The notes beneath the pieces are model-generated. The model ran no database searches, had not been told where the DNA came from, and worked only from the letters and a program-made list of their open reading frames with translations. A program made the position numbers and the translations under genes. This document shows positions 47,421 through 58,640 of a DNA stretch of 64,000 bases, in pieces (the first letter of the stretch is position 1; every line of letters begins with the position of its first letter). The DNA is from Cyanoderma ruficeps (taxonomy: Eukaryota > Chordata > Aves > Passeriformes > Timaliidae): assembly GCA_008694505.1 (NCBI GenBank), contig VZDJ01000056.1, positions 7,192,019 to 7,256,018 of the forward strand. The letters run 5' to 3'.

Positions 47421-49002
47421 AAAAGCCTCTCTGGTTATTGCAACTTTGTCCTAAATATGTTGGGCTGGGACTCCTAAAATTCAGTTGCACACACGACTTC
47501 CTGTGCAGTTTCTGCCCAGCACATGCAGGGATGCTGCTCCCACCTCCAGCGACGCCACAGACACGGAGTTTGTACTTGCATTTCACAGGGTTTGGCTGCA
47601 GCAGGAGCCCAGAGACGTTGCAGGAACTTCTTTATCTCACTCAGAGCAGGACCTTGGCATTTTACCATGTGTCTGATGAGTGCATGAAAAGAAATGTGGC
47701 TGTTTTGTCAGATCAGCCAGTGGTAGATGTAATTGTTGCTTTGGGCTTACCAGGAGATGAAAGGTCTCCTTTAGGTTGAGGGATATTCTGTGGTTTGGGC
47801 ACTTGCTCTTCCTAGTGGGTCTTTTTGGGGAGGCCCTTTCCCTCAGGCCTCATCTCCGCAGAGATCAGACAGCAGGGTTTCACCGCAGGGATGTTGCTCT
47901 GGGATTGCAGCTCTCATTGAGACAGGACAAGCTGTGATCAGCCAAGAGGCTGTGTCCCCAAACAGCAGCAGAACCCACTCCCCAGCGTGGGGCTGGAGGA
48001 GCCCCGGCCTGCCTGGAAGGATCCGTGTGAGGCAGCGAGCGCTGCAGTTGTGGGCCAGAGATCCTCAGGCCCCGCTAAAATTTCACACATGACTCCTCCA
48101 TGGAGCTGCAGCACGATAAACAAGATTTGGTATGAATTTAAACATAACACTGGTTATATTATTTGGGAACAAAACAGTTGCATAACCCTGTAGAAAACAG
48201 CACAGCTGTTCGTGCCGGACAGCATGCCAAGAGCTGCGCTCCGCTCCCTGCCAGAGGTGCGCGCCTCGGTTGGGCTTCCTTCCCCTCTGCTGATGGTGAC
48301 ACTTGCTCCAGTCCCAGGCAAATCCACCAGCTCCTCCTCTCTGCTTTCAGGAGACACCAAAGGAGTGTCTGCCCTGTGCTGCAGAGCCCTGCTCTGCGCT
48401 GCCCCGGCCTCGCTCCCTCCGCCATGAGTGTGCACAGCATGACAATTGGATTTGCTGTGAGATTAGGGCAGTGTAATCTCATTAACCATGACAAGCTCCA
48501 CCGGGCCGCTCTGCAGCCCACTGCATATCCCCCTCACACACACACATAAGGCTCTGATGAACAGCTACAGCAGAGGTGATGGCCCTGCCAGCTCTGCAGC
48601 ACCACGGGGAGAGGCGATGGCTGGAGCTGGGCATCAGCACAATCACACAGCACTGAGATCTACCCGTGTGTGCTGGGATGGCTGAGCAGAGCTAGATCTG
48701 GTCCAGCTGCCCATGACTTGTCCTCATAAGTGGCAGAGGCCTCTGAAGGTGACTGGGATGGGTTAACCCCCACCCTGAGCGATGCTTATGGTCCAAACAG
48801 AGCCCAGACTGCCTTCCCCAGAGCTGCTCTGCAATGTGACAGCCTGCATGGGAAGGATGGGTGGCTGGGGACTGTGCCAGTCCCAGACAGACACTGTCAA
48901 ACCTCTCCTGCTCACTTATCTCAAAGGGAACTTCCTACCATTAATGCCTGGGTGTGGGTGCAAAACACTTTCCAAAATATCCCATATTATATGATACGAT
49001 AT
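47421..49002. other. GC-rich unique DNA, nothing recognised
   Basis: GC-rich with overlapping ORFs (47438-48685). A local CpG-dense patch at 48205-48290 includes GGTGCGCGCCTCGG. (CA)6 lies at 48535-48546. No domain or mobile element recognised. Confidence 0.4.
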
Positions 49003-49032
49003 CATAACATAACATAACATAACATAACATAA
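49003..49032. repeat. (CATAA)6 pentanucleotide microsatellite
   Basis: Six perfect CATAA units, preceded by a related ATATGATACGATAT segment. Likely length-variable. Confidence 0.92.
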
Positions 49033-49039
49033 TTTATAA

Positions 49040-49215
49040 TGTAATATATTCCTGTTGTTTTCTTTGCCTGTTATTTTGATGTGCTAAAATTAAAATAGAA
49101 AAGGCAAACAGCTGATTTGCATATGCAAATCAGAAGTTAACATGCTAATGATTGCCTCAAACGATGCAGGCACTGATTCTTGAAGGAAAATGCTTGAGAA
49201 GGAAAACCAGGACCC
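49040..49215. promoter_or_regulatory. Octamer-palindrome block, candidate POU-factor element
   Basis: At 49112-49133 there is a perfect 22-bp palindrome whose core, ATTTGCATATGCAAAT, is two back-to-back octamer motifs (ATTTGCAT and ATGCAAAT) sharing two bases. The octamer is the established binding site of POU factors (Oct1, Oct2, Oct4, Brn types). Directly downstream are GTTAAC (an HNF1-half-like site, 49136-49141) and ATGCTAATGATTG (a homeodomain-like site, 49142-49154). The surrounding 170 bp are unique and AT-rich. The palindrome is directly seen; binding and enhancer activity are inferred. Confidence 0.45.
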
Positions 49216-49542
49216 AAACCACGTGGCAAGTATTACAGGCAAACAACTGTCCCAGTGACAACAAAAAGAGAAAACTAATCCTGTAACTTTTCTGGGAGTT
49301 TAGTTTTATTCACAGTCCCTTCCTGGGCATTAGATGGAAATCCTTCTTTAGTGAAAAACTATGAGCTGGCCTGTGCATGGCTGCCCATGGCCCACCCTAT
49401 TTCCATGAGTCCCACTAATCTTACCTTGGGTACAAGCCTCACTCAGTCATTTCAGGACAGGTTGTGGATGCCCCCACACAGAAAAGAGAAAAACAAATAG
49501 GACAGTTTCTGTGTGCTGATGCTCTGCTTTGTTTCTTCTCAG
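49216..49542. other. Unique non-coding DNA
   Basis: Nothing recognised except the pyrimidine-rich tract at its end (CTCTGCTTTGTTTCTTCTCAG), which would serve as a 3' splice site for the next segment. Confidence 0.4.
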
Positions 49543-49622
49543 AAAAGCTGCTCAAATACTTCCCTGAAATGCAAAATATTTTGGAAGCTAAAGATAGTCC
49601 AGGCAGAAAAGCAGACATCTAA
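49543..49622 (+). other. Terminal-exon-like segment (weak candidate)
   Basis: After a good polypyrimidine-AG acceptor (AG at 49541-49542), one frame reads KLLKYFPEMQNILEAKDSPG followed by RKADI and a TAA stop at 49620-49622. Two AATAAA signals follow at 49636-49641 and 49669-49674. The acceptor, short amphipathic peptide, stop and polyadenylation signals together look like a last coding exon, but I do not recognise the peptide and the parts occur often by chance. A 182-codon ORF on the opposite strand (49539-50087) overlaps it and is equally unrecognised. Confidence 0.13.
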
Positions 49623-49679
49623 CTGACACTGAGCAAATAAATACAAGTTATGAAGAATTCTTAGTGAAAATAAAACCCG

Positions 49680-51115
49680 GGAGGAATGGAGCTTGTAACT
49701 GAAAACATGGCAGGAGGCTGGGATGATGGCAGACTCTGCTGATAACCATTGGCTCCATCCACAGGATCCAAGCTGGGGCTGGAGAGTGTCCACACTTTTT
49801 GTTAATGCTACCAAAAACCATGCTGCAGGTGAAGGGAACTGCAATACTCTCAGATGGGGTAGCTTGTGAGCAGTTGCTGGGGGCATCCAGCGAGCAGTGT
49901 GCATGGTCTGGGTCCGTAGGAGTACCTGAACAATCCTGGACATGAAGGCTGCAGTTGGGTATGTTAATGCAGCATCACATAAAGAGACCAGAAGAGGACT
50001 GAGAAAGACACTAAAGGCCGAGGAATGGTTTTGCAGAGTGGGCATCCTTTTGTCTGGTGTGTCAGTTGTGAGGTAGTTCTGCCTCATGGGCTGAAGCCTT
50101 ATTCTTTCATGGGATCAGTGCTTGGTTCCCCACCATTAGGCTGATTTCCTTGGCTCAATGGGGTCAGAAGCACTGGCTGTTGTTTTCAGTGATATATTCG
50201 TGGTAGTACCAAGATAAAAGCCTGTTTCCACCCATGATGCAGCCAAGGCACTTTCCCCTCCTCGATGCTGGGGCACTGAGCTGCTCCCCTGGGACAGGCT
50301 CTGCCCAGCACACACAGCCTCTGTCCCAGGGAAAAGGGGCTCCTTTTCACAAAGAACTGATGAAATTATGTAAAAGACTGGCAGAAACAGAGAAGAAAAA
50401 TTCTCAACTACTTAACACTTCTGATAGCTGCTGTTGTTTTTATTCCCTGGGGCTGAACCAGGGCTATTTTGCAGAGTGGGAGTAAATCCCATATTGAAAT
50501 ACCACGATGAATATTGGCTATTAGTAATGCCTCGATAGAAACACAAGATACAACCACAGTGACCAAGAGGGATATGCCAGAGATGATTTCACTGTTCCAG
50601 CAGCTAATGAGCTTGTTAGAGGAAGACACTTTTATTAGCTCCTGCAGATCCTCGCAGCCTGCCTGTTCAATAAACTGCTGCTCGTGGGGTTTGGTTTGCA
50701 GCACGGGTTATTGCAGAGCATGAGCCCACGTGGTTTCCATCCTGTGACAGCATCCTGCAAAGTCCAGCCTGGTGTCCCTGGAGATGTCAGCTGTGATATG
50801 AGCTGTGCTGCAGTGTCCCCAGACCCCTCCATGCACCTGCTTAGTCTCCTTGGGCTTCATCCTTCTGCAACTTTCACCTGGAGGGAATGGGGGATGTGTT
50901 CAGCTACTGCCATGGGAAGATGTTGAGAAAAACCTATTGCAGTGGTTGAATTCCTGGGGCAACCCTGGGCTGCTGTTTAACAGGGCAGTGGCTGCAGCTT
51001 TAATTCAGCCTTTTAGACCCCACAGATTCCCCACTTTACCTTCGGGTAAGCAGTGAGTGAGGCCATACCAGTCATGCTGGTGATTTGCAGGCTGGGGAAG
51101 CCCATATGGGCTAGT
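49680..51115. other. Unique non-coding DNA, nothing recognised
   Basis: The piece 50480-50680 is repeat-free and may be conserved (TGAATATTGGCTATTAGTAATGCC type motifs). No domain recognised in the ORFs here. Confidence 0.38.
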
Positions 51116-51476
51116 ACAGAATTACAGAATAATTAAAGTTGGAAAAGAACTCCCAAATTATCGAGTCCAATCATTAATCTAACATTGCCAAGCCCACCAC
51201 TAGACCATGACATCTACCTGCTGTTTGAACACTTCCAGGGATGGTGATTCCACCACTTCCCTGGGCAGCCTGTTCCAATACCCGACCACTGAATATTTCT
51301 TTCAGTGAAGAAATATTTCCTCAGTGAAGAAATATTTCCTCATATCCAATCTAAACTTCTCCTGGTGCAACTTCAGGCTGTTTCTTCTTGTTCTATCACT
51401 TGTTACCTGGAAGAAAAGACTGACCCTCACCTGTCTACAGCCTTCTTTGAGGGAGTTGTAGGGCAGGGCCATATGA
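51116..51476 (-). mobile_element. CR1 LINE 3' fragment with internal duplication (minus strand)
   Basis: It starts TACAGAATTACAGAAT (decayed terminal octamers). It then has GTTGGAAAAGAACTCCCAAA, TCGAGTCCAATCATTAATC, AGGGATGGTGATTCCACCAC, TTCCCTGGGCAGCCTGTTCC and TCTCCTGGTGCAACTTCAGG, the reverse of an avian CR1 3' end. It extends past the CTGTTTCTTCTTGTTCTATC segment to about 51476 and is the longest CR1 piece here. A 19-bp segment beginning TCAGTGAAG is present twice in tandem (51302-51320 and 51321-51339), where the CR1 pattern I know has one copy. Confidence 0.92.
51302..51339. repeat. Perfect 19-bp tandem duplication inside CR1
   Basis: Units TCAGTGAAGAAATATTTCC at 51302-51320 and 51321-51339 are identical. 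Perfect identity within an otherwise diverged CR1 copy suggests the duplication is younger than the insertion. Confidence 0.93.
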
Positions 51477-52660
51477 GGGACAAGCTCAGCTGACAGGGCC
51501 GCTGTCACTGCTCCTTCTGCAATCTCTGACCGTGGGTGATTTCAGTGGGATGTATATAATGGCTCAACTCGACTTGTAGGCCCTTGGATGTGATCCTTCT
51601 CCTTGTCTGGACAAGGCAGGTTGGTTTTTCTTAATGCTGGGCAGGGCAGGAAGGGAAATGAGATCAAAGTTCAGCCAAAGCCTTTCAAAGCGAAGCAGCA
51701 GAGTAACTTCTGATTGGGCTTTTAACTAAAGCTGCACAGCCACCCTTTGAAAGTGCCTGGACCCAGCATAAACCTTGCATAATGCATGGGAAACGCCCAG
51801 AGCAAATGCTTTTATCACCCAGAGCAATCAGGGCTGGTTATTAGCTGAACACAGCATTAAAAGGACAAAAATTGGGCCGGTTGATGCTGCTGAGAGGTAA
51901 TGAGATACAATCTGAGAAACAAAACTGGAGTGGGAACGTGGGCAGCCACCTCCATGGGCAGAAGAGGTGAAATGGGATCTCCAAAGAAGGCTGAACTCAC
52001 AGCCCATCAGGTGTGGCTCAGTTATCTCCAGCATTGTCAGGGCATGCACATCCTGAGGCTTCTGCTGCCTCACTTCTGCAAGCGGCCTTGAAAGTAAACC
52101 TGTGGTGCTCACACCAGCCTGGCAGTCTCGCTTTGTACCTTAATATGGCCATTACAGCAAAGTCTGAGCACCCTCGTGTGTAACAGAGGACACTTCCAGC
52201 TTTCTCAGGTCAAATAGTTTGTGTGAAACTGTTTGGCAGCAAAGGGAGCTGCAGCAGCTCTCAAGGTTATGGGAACCAGGAGAGGAGGCCGGGGTGAAAT
52301 GGAGATGTTGGGGTGAAATCGTGGACCTCTGGAGGCTCTTCTTGGCTCTGCTACAGACTTTCTGCATGACATTAGCTCTAGGTTTTGGTTTTTTTTCCAT
52401 GAAGAAATGATTTTCATTTCATGACGATGGGGTCCTTCATCTTTTCTGGTCTAGGTTCTCTCTTGGTAAATGGAAAATGCTTCCTTTTCTCCAAGGGGCT
52501 CTCAGGATGCAAGTCTGTTCTCAGCACTGCAGTGCTTGCAGACTGAGGTGATGAGAAACGTATAAAAACGTACCCAGCTCTGTCAGAACTGGAAATGAAA
52601 TGGGAAACAAATGTTCACCCCATATTAGAGTAAGCGCAGAGGGATTGCTTGCTCTGTTCT
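51477..52660. other. Unique DNA, includes a TCF/LEF-like cluster
   Basis: Between 51661 and 51753 lie AGATCAAAG (51661-51669), CTTTCAAAG (51682-51690) and CTTTGAAAG (51745-51753), which match the TCF/LEF core (A/T)(A/T)CAAAG in both orientations. The surrounding sequence to about 51900 is repeat-free with GCATAATGCATGG-type motifs. The remainder is unremarkable. Wnt responsiveness is only a hypothesis. Confidence 0.25.
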
Positions 52661-52708
52661 AAAAAAAAAAGAAAAAAAGAAAAAAAGAAAAAAGAAAAAA
52701 GAAAGAAG
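52661..52708. repeat. A-rich (A6-7G)n simple repeat
   Basis: A10 followed by repeated GAAAAAAA/GAAAAAA units and ending GAAAGAAG. It could be a decayed poly(A) stretch that expanded. No retrocopy is recognisable upstream. Confidence 0.9.
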
Positions 52709-52799
52709 AGTAATTCTGCACATTTTGGTCTCCATTTGGTGTGGAACTGCACAGCTGTGAGTACTCCAGGGTGAAATGACAACCCATCCCCGAGGTCGC

Positions 52800-53010
52800 T
52801 CTTAGGAATACTGCGCCTTCAGAAAGACGACAGTTTTAAACAATTTGTTCCTAATTGAAAGAGGTCACATGAGACTGACTTTACAAAGTTTACATAACAA
52901 AGAGTAATTCTGTTAAGTAAAATGATTAATTCCTGTCATTGCACATCAAACGGCGCAGTTACAAAACAGTATTGTCTATGCTCACACTGCATTGAGAGCC
53001 ATTTTTCCTC
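52800..53010. promoter_or_regulatory. AT-rich unique block, candidate enhancer
   Basis: Contains TTTTAAACAATTTGTTCC (about 52832), TTTACATAACAAAGAG (about 52889) and AAAATGATTAATTCC (about 52919) with no repeat. It resembles conserved non-coding sequence by motif content. Unproven. Confidence 0.22.
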
Positions 53011-55535
53011 CAGTTTCCCTTCCCAGAGCACAACCTTTTGACAAAGCCTTAACTCTTTGGTGTTATTCAGAGCAGGAATTTCTGAATGGGAAGCGAGTAG
53101 GCTGCCATGGATGTGTGAGATATGTTATGGTGGTGTGGTGGCAAGCAAAAGACAACAGCTCTTTAGAGTGGGCCCAGCTCACCCAGGGTCCCAGAGCAGT
53201 GAGAAATGCCTGCCAGGACAATGCCTTGGTTGTCGCCCTTCCTCGGCACAATGAGGCATTGAGAGACACCCACAGCCCAAAATGGCAGACTTGGACTTTG
53301 AAATTTTTCCATGGTGTGCTGCAGAGATGTGTCAAGGACCCAGAGCAGCAAACAGCTGAGTAATTTGGTGTTGGGATAGCCTGGGAGGACACGGACATGG
53401 TCACACCCATCACAGTGCATGCTCAGGGTGTACACGAATGCCTGGGGTAGCAGGGAAGCTGGCTGTTCTGAGAAACTGCAAACCTGGCAAAGCCCCTGTG
53501 TGATATGTGGGACAGAAGGAGAGCCTTCAGCTTTGGAGCAGCACCCTGTCACTGCTGTAGGGACAGAGCAGGATTTAGAGGGGAGGCTGTGTATCCGCAC
53601 GGCTGCAGGGAGACCAGATGCAGCATCCTGCCAGAGGGAGCAGAGGTCCTTGGATGTCCTCAGGACAACCCTGTGTTTGTGGGGCTGAATGCCACCCTCC
53701 TGGTTCACTGGGCAGGGGGTAGTCTTTGTCCTTGCAGACTGGGATGCACTGGGGGGCACAGCTTAGCTGGATGACCGTGCTTGAGGCTTGGGCTGGCATT
53801 CAAACCCACTGCTGGATTTTAATATGATGTCTCCTGCATCCCATGAAGTTAAGGGGCATGTGTTTTCTTTCCTGCTTGTCCCTCTGCTCACATTTTTAGC
53901 CCTAAGACAGGGCTTTCTTGCTTGGTTAGAGCCACAAAGAAAGGAGGTGTTGGTGAGGGCACAGAAAATACAAATTTGTGCCTATTCAGGCTATAGTTTT
54001 GCAGATTCTGAAATTCCCTGTTTGTTAAAATAATTTGGGAAATTTTTTTTGTGTGTGCAAATTTATCTTTCCCCAGCCTGTGAAGTAAAAGTGACTTTCC
54101 TGTAAGAAGTTATTCTTGCTTGGTTATTCAAATAGAGCATTTATTTGCTCTCTTCATATTTTTCCTTGTTACAATCCCTTTCCTTTCCTTTCTCCAACCT
54201 CCCCTTGGGTCTCTCCTTCTTTGCCTGCATTTCAATTCAAAACCGTTTGAGCTTTCCATTCTCTTCTAGGGCTGAGTCACTGACTTTTGTCAGCCTCCCA
54301 CCATGGATGGCAAGGGGGAGGAGGAAGAGAAAGAAGAAACAGACAGAAATTGCTTCAACACCAGCCAAAAGCTGCATAAAAAGGCCCAAATGTTATGGCA
54401 TCTGAAATAAAATCAAGCACAAGCGAGCCCTGCCAAATCTCCCTTGAAATGCTGGAAATCTGGAAGCGCTCAGCACAGTTAAAGAGCAGATTTGTAATCT
54501 AAATGTCAGTGGAGGGGTCGGGGCTCATGTTCTGCTTTGCAGGTGGCACTGCCGTGTTCCCAGCCCTTTGCAGGCACAGCCAGGCTCAGCATCCCTCCCC
54601 TGCTGTGGGGACACTTGCTCTGCAGGGAGATGATGCCACCCATGGCTCATGGTGGCCTGGTGGCACATGTGTGGCAGAGCTTGAGTTAATCCCTGGATGA
54701 GCATACGCTGGAGCAGTGCAAGGAATGGCTGAACACCCAAGGCACCCCCAGCACTGCAGGAGCTGAGGGGAGAAAGGGTTGGGGCTGCTGCTACATCCCA
54801 AAGCCATCTTCAGCCTTGGCTGTGCACAGCCCAAGCTCTGCACCCTGACCTCCAGGGAGTGCCCCCAGCCAGTGCCCAGGCTGCACACAAGGCAAATATA
54901 TCCCCTGTACAAATCACCCTGTACCTCTTTCCCCCCCCCTCATTTTCATGGCAACGAATCCAACTAGTGAGAGACCTGCCAAGTCTAATTAATCTGTCTG
55001 GGATGATGACAAGTTTCCCCTTGTTGAAATCAGACTCCTTATCTGAGCAGAAAGGCCTGGGCATAGCATGGCACCCAGAATGCCAGAGCCCTGCTGCTGG
55101 CACTGGGCAGCTCTGAACCTCACTGAGAACAGTTGTGGTGCAAGGAGGGCTCAGACTTTGAATTTTCCAGAGTATCCAAAACTCCTGTGGCCAGGCCTCT
55201 GCTTTCCCTGTTCAGGTTGAAATGATGGAACAAATAATTTGTCAGTGTCTACAGGAAAAAGTCCCATCTCTCCCAGGTCTTTGCTCGGAGAGGGAAGTGT
55301 TGAGAATTGGTCCACAAGGACATTTGAGCTGGGTTTTGTCTCTGTCTTTGATTATCTGCTGGAAAAGCCCATTTTTCTCCACAGACTATATGAGTACTAA
55401 TCTTCTCCCCATCATTCTTCCTACATTAAACACCACCCCTCTCTTCACCCACCACCTTTCAATGGCTTTTCCAAGCCCAGAACAGACCTTGGTTTGCTTT
55501 CAAGGCACTTGGCTCCCAGAGCTTCCAGAGTAGGT
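53011..55535. other. Unique non-coding DNA, nothing recognised
   Basis: Contains the 198-codon minus-strand ORF 53163-53759, which overlaps plus-strand ORFs of 123 and 89 codons and carries no recognisable domain. Pyrimidine-rich tract at 54145-54200. No mobile element identified. Confidence 0.4.
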
Positions 55536-55539
55536 GAAG

Positions 55540-55870
55540 GTTCATTTCAATTTAAGTCCAATAAAATCTACTTCTGCCATAAAAGGCTATCACTGGCAAG
55601 CCTCAGGCATTTTCTACACCTCTTGCCATAAACCTAAGCAGTTTTAACTGCATTTACTTATTTATTTGTGTCACCAGCTAATCTGTTCTTTTGGGAAAGC
55701 AGATTTTGTATTGTTTGTCATTTCAGAGACATTTTTTCCATCCCTTTCATGTGCTAAATCACAAGTTCTCTAATGTTGCAATCCATTTTTCTCCATAAAA
55801 GCGTTTAATAATGATAGATTAGATTGGCCTTTCTGACAGATTAGATAGGTTTTTAGGTTTGGCCTTTGAT
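55540..55870. promoter_or_regulatory. AT-rich motif-dense block, candidate enhancer
   Basis: Repeat-free, with TTTACTTATTTATTTGTG (about 55653), a SOX-like ATTGTTTGTC (about 55710), AGCGTTTAATAATGATAG (about 55800) and two AGATTAGAT copies near 55817 and 55840. No ORF of note. Inference from motif density only. Confidence 0.25.
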
Positions 55871-58190
55871 GAAATTACAAGGGAGAGCAGGAGACAAGTA
55901 GTAAAAAACGTCCTCGTAGTGAAAGGTTTGACTCCTTATCTTCATAGATTAGCACCCTGCCTCTGCAAACAGCTTCCAGAAAGCTTAATGAGTCTGTGGG
56001 GACTGACTGTTATCAGGAATAGTTGCTCTCTGGGGACTGGAAGGGCAAGGAGCAGCCACTTTGATTTAATGAGTAAAAATATACTGTGCTGCCCACTGCA
56101 AGAGCCATTAACCAAAGGAGGCCACGGGCTTCCTCAGTGCTGCACACACACTGTCCTTTCTTTCTGTCTCCATGTGCACCAATACATTTTGGGAAATCTC
56201 AGGAATGGGATGGGTAAAGGTTGGTGGTTTAAGTTCTCAGTCCTGTCCATGGCTGGGTCCAGCCAGCCAGGAAAGGTCTGGAGTCTGGGATAAGACATGA
56301 GTGGGCAAACCAGTGTGATTTCCATCTAATAAAAAGGAGTCTGAAGACATCCTGTCTACCTGCCCGTCTCTCATGACATGCATTCATGGCAGACCAGCAT
56401 GGTCTCCCTCTGCCTGCCTCCAGGAGCTGGGCAGGAATTTCAGGAACTGGGAGAAGAACAGATCCTACTGTTCCACCCATTCCTGTGATGAGCTGTGCTC
56501 CTCAGCTGTCACTAGTGTGAAAAGAGACTGGGCTCCAGAAGGACACCAAGGGGACGGAAAAGATGGAAACCAGTGCCCTCAATGTCCTTCTCAATTGCAA
56601 AAGTGTTGGAAGGTCCTTAGAGAAAAAGTTCTGCAGAGAGCCTGTGATGCACAAAATATGCTCTGAGAATGACGCAGGCCAAGTGTTTCCAGGAGGAGCA
56701 GGGATGGAGGGACCAAGCTTGTAGAAGCTGTGGCTGAGGCACCATCCAGAACATCACAGACTTAAGGAGGGTGCATGGGGAGGCAATGGGGACTCTGTCA
56801 GAGAAGCAGCTAAACCAGCTTGTTCAGTCTGGCAGAGATGAAGGGTGAGAGGGTGGTCTCTATAAATACACATTTACAAAGCAAGGCCCAATATTTATTT
56901 ATATTTTAATTAAATCAGTTTAAAAATGAGAACCCTGGTTTTGTTATTTTGATTTTGGGGGTTTTTTTGGGGGGGAAGGTTTGTTTTTTTTTTTTCTGAA
57001 AGTAAATAAAGTAGGGTTCACAGTCATTTCCACATATCAATATCCTGAAATTGCTCCACACTACAGAAATTTTCAAGTGTTCACATTTATTTTTATCTTC
57101 TTTTCCAAGAAGGCTGAGTTCACAGGTGGCAGGAAGTGGTGGAGGGACTGGAGGAGTGGGTCCTGTCAAGAATGACCTGTACCTACAGGAGCTGTGTGGG
57201 AACACACAGGATCTCCAGGTGCAGCCTATGTACCTTGTACTTCATGGCTGTGTCTGCTCCTGGATGTTTGGTCACTCACAAGAACTTGGGCATTTCCAGG
57301 CCAAAAGGAAGGTGCTTTCTTCCTGTGCAGACTTTTCTTTTCTCCAAATCTGCCCATGGCTTCTTCCAGCAGCAAGGAATATCTCATGGCAGTTTCATCA
57401 CAGACTACCACTTTTATTTTTTAATCAACACAGAATATTTCCCTATCAAGAAATCGAAGCCCAAAAAGACATATTGGGCCTTTGCATTGTGTCTTCAAGG
57501 GACATCCCTGTCCTGGAGGGGCTCCAGGACTCATCTCATCCGGATGTGTGGTGCCCTATGGAAGTGCCACAGCCCCAGGGATCTTCTTAAGGGCTGATCT
57601 GGGCACTGGGCTGCAAATTTCACGGGGGAGCTCTACAGGGAAGTACCAGCATGTGGAAAGAACTCTCACAAAGCACAGGAGATGACTTTGCTGAGTGAGG
57701 ATGTCACCTCTCTGTCTTGGGAATGCCAGTGTCTCTTTTTCTTTTTTCTAACCAGGAGAAAGAAAAAATGGTCATGAAGCACATGCAGATTTCTGAAGCT
57801 GCTCTGACCCTCCCAGCCAGGGAATGCTGAGGGGGTGTCAAGGCAGCACCATTTCCCTGTGTGGGAAAATGAAACATGCTCCCCTGCAGCAGAGCCCAGG
57901 CATTCCCCCAGAGAAGGCAGATTTGTCCCTCTCTACAGAAATATCTTCTGTTGAGGTGGCTGCGGTGCTGCATTCCCTGATCCTGATTCCAGCAAAACAA
58001 ATAGCTAGGTTGATTGCTGGTTGGTGAAAAAAAGTGTCTTAACAGCATCACCAAGTCATTCTCCTCTGGAACAAGTCCCCAAACTCCTTGAGGTTGCAGG
58101 CTCAGTTTTACACTGTGAGCACTTGGAGAAACCCTGTTCTGACATGGGAATCTGTGCCTTCCCCTCATGCTCCTGGATTAATTAGAAAAG
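55871..58190. other. Unique non-coding DNA with a G/T homopolymer cluster
   Basis: G and T runs alternate at 56951-56995 (including T12 at 56984-56995). ORFs in 57051-57600 overlap in three plus-strand frames and are unrecognised. No mobile element identified. Confidence 0.4.
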
Positions 58191-58640
58191 TCTTCAAGCA
58201 TCCCAAACACAATGATTTCCCTGTGATTTTTCGAATAAGCAATTTATTTTAGAAAATAACACCTCAGCCTCAGGGACCTGCTATCTATGCAAGTAGTTTT
58301 TTATTAACTGCAGAGAGGAATCCTTCAGGGTGAAAACACCAGCTTTCGGAAGATGGTAATACACTGCTAATTTGTACTTACTTATTTATTTGACAAAAGC
58401 CCATGAAAACTGAAAGGCATCCCAAGGATTATTTTAATCTCCTTGCATTCTCTGGGTATTGTTTGTATTCTGGGGAGATCACTTGAAATTTCAGCACTGT
58501 CTTCTCATATAAAGGATATGTTATTAACATGCATATTCTTTGGCAGCATTTCCACATGCTTTTTGAACCAGGAAGGCATTTTTTATCTTGCTTTCATTCG
58601 AAAGGTGGAAAAGCTGTTTTTCCATTAGGGCAGATCATCA
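58190..58640. promoter_or_regulatory. AT-rich unique block, candidate regulatory DNA
   Basis: Includes AATAAGCAATTTATTTTAG (about 58235), TTTTTTATTAACTGCAG (about 58297), ACTTACTTATTTATTTGAC (about 58376) and TATGTTATTAACATGCATAT (about 58517), in which TGTTATTAACA is a near-palindromic HNF1-like site. Repeat-free. Function unproven. Confidence 0.23.

Noticed and set aside
49539..50087. 182-codon minus-strand ORF
   Set aside because: No recognisable domain. Checked for transposase or retroviral signatures and found none.
53163..53759. 198-codon minus-strand ORF
   Set aside because: Cys/Ser/Pro-rich low-information sequence, overlapped by plus-strand ORFs of similar quality, with no known motif.
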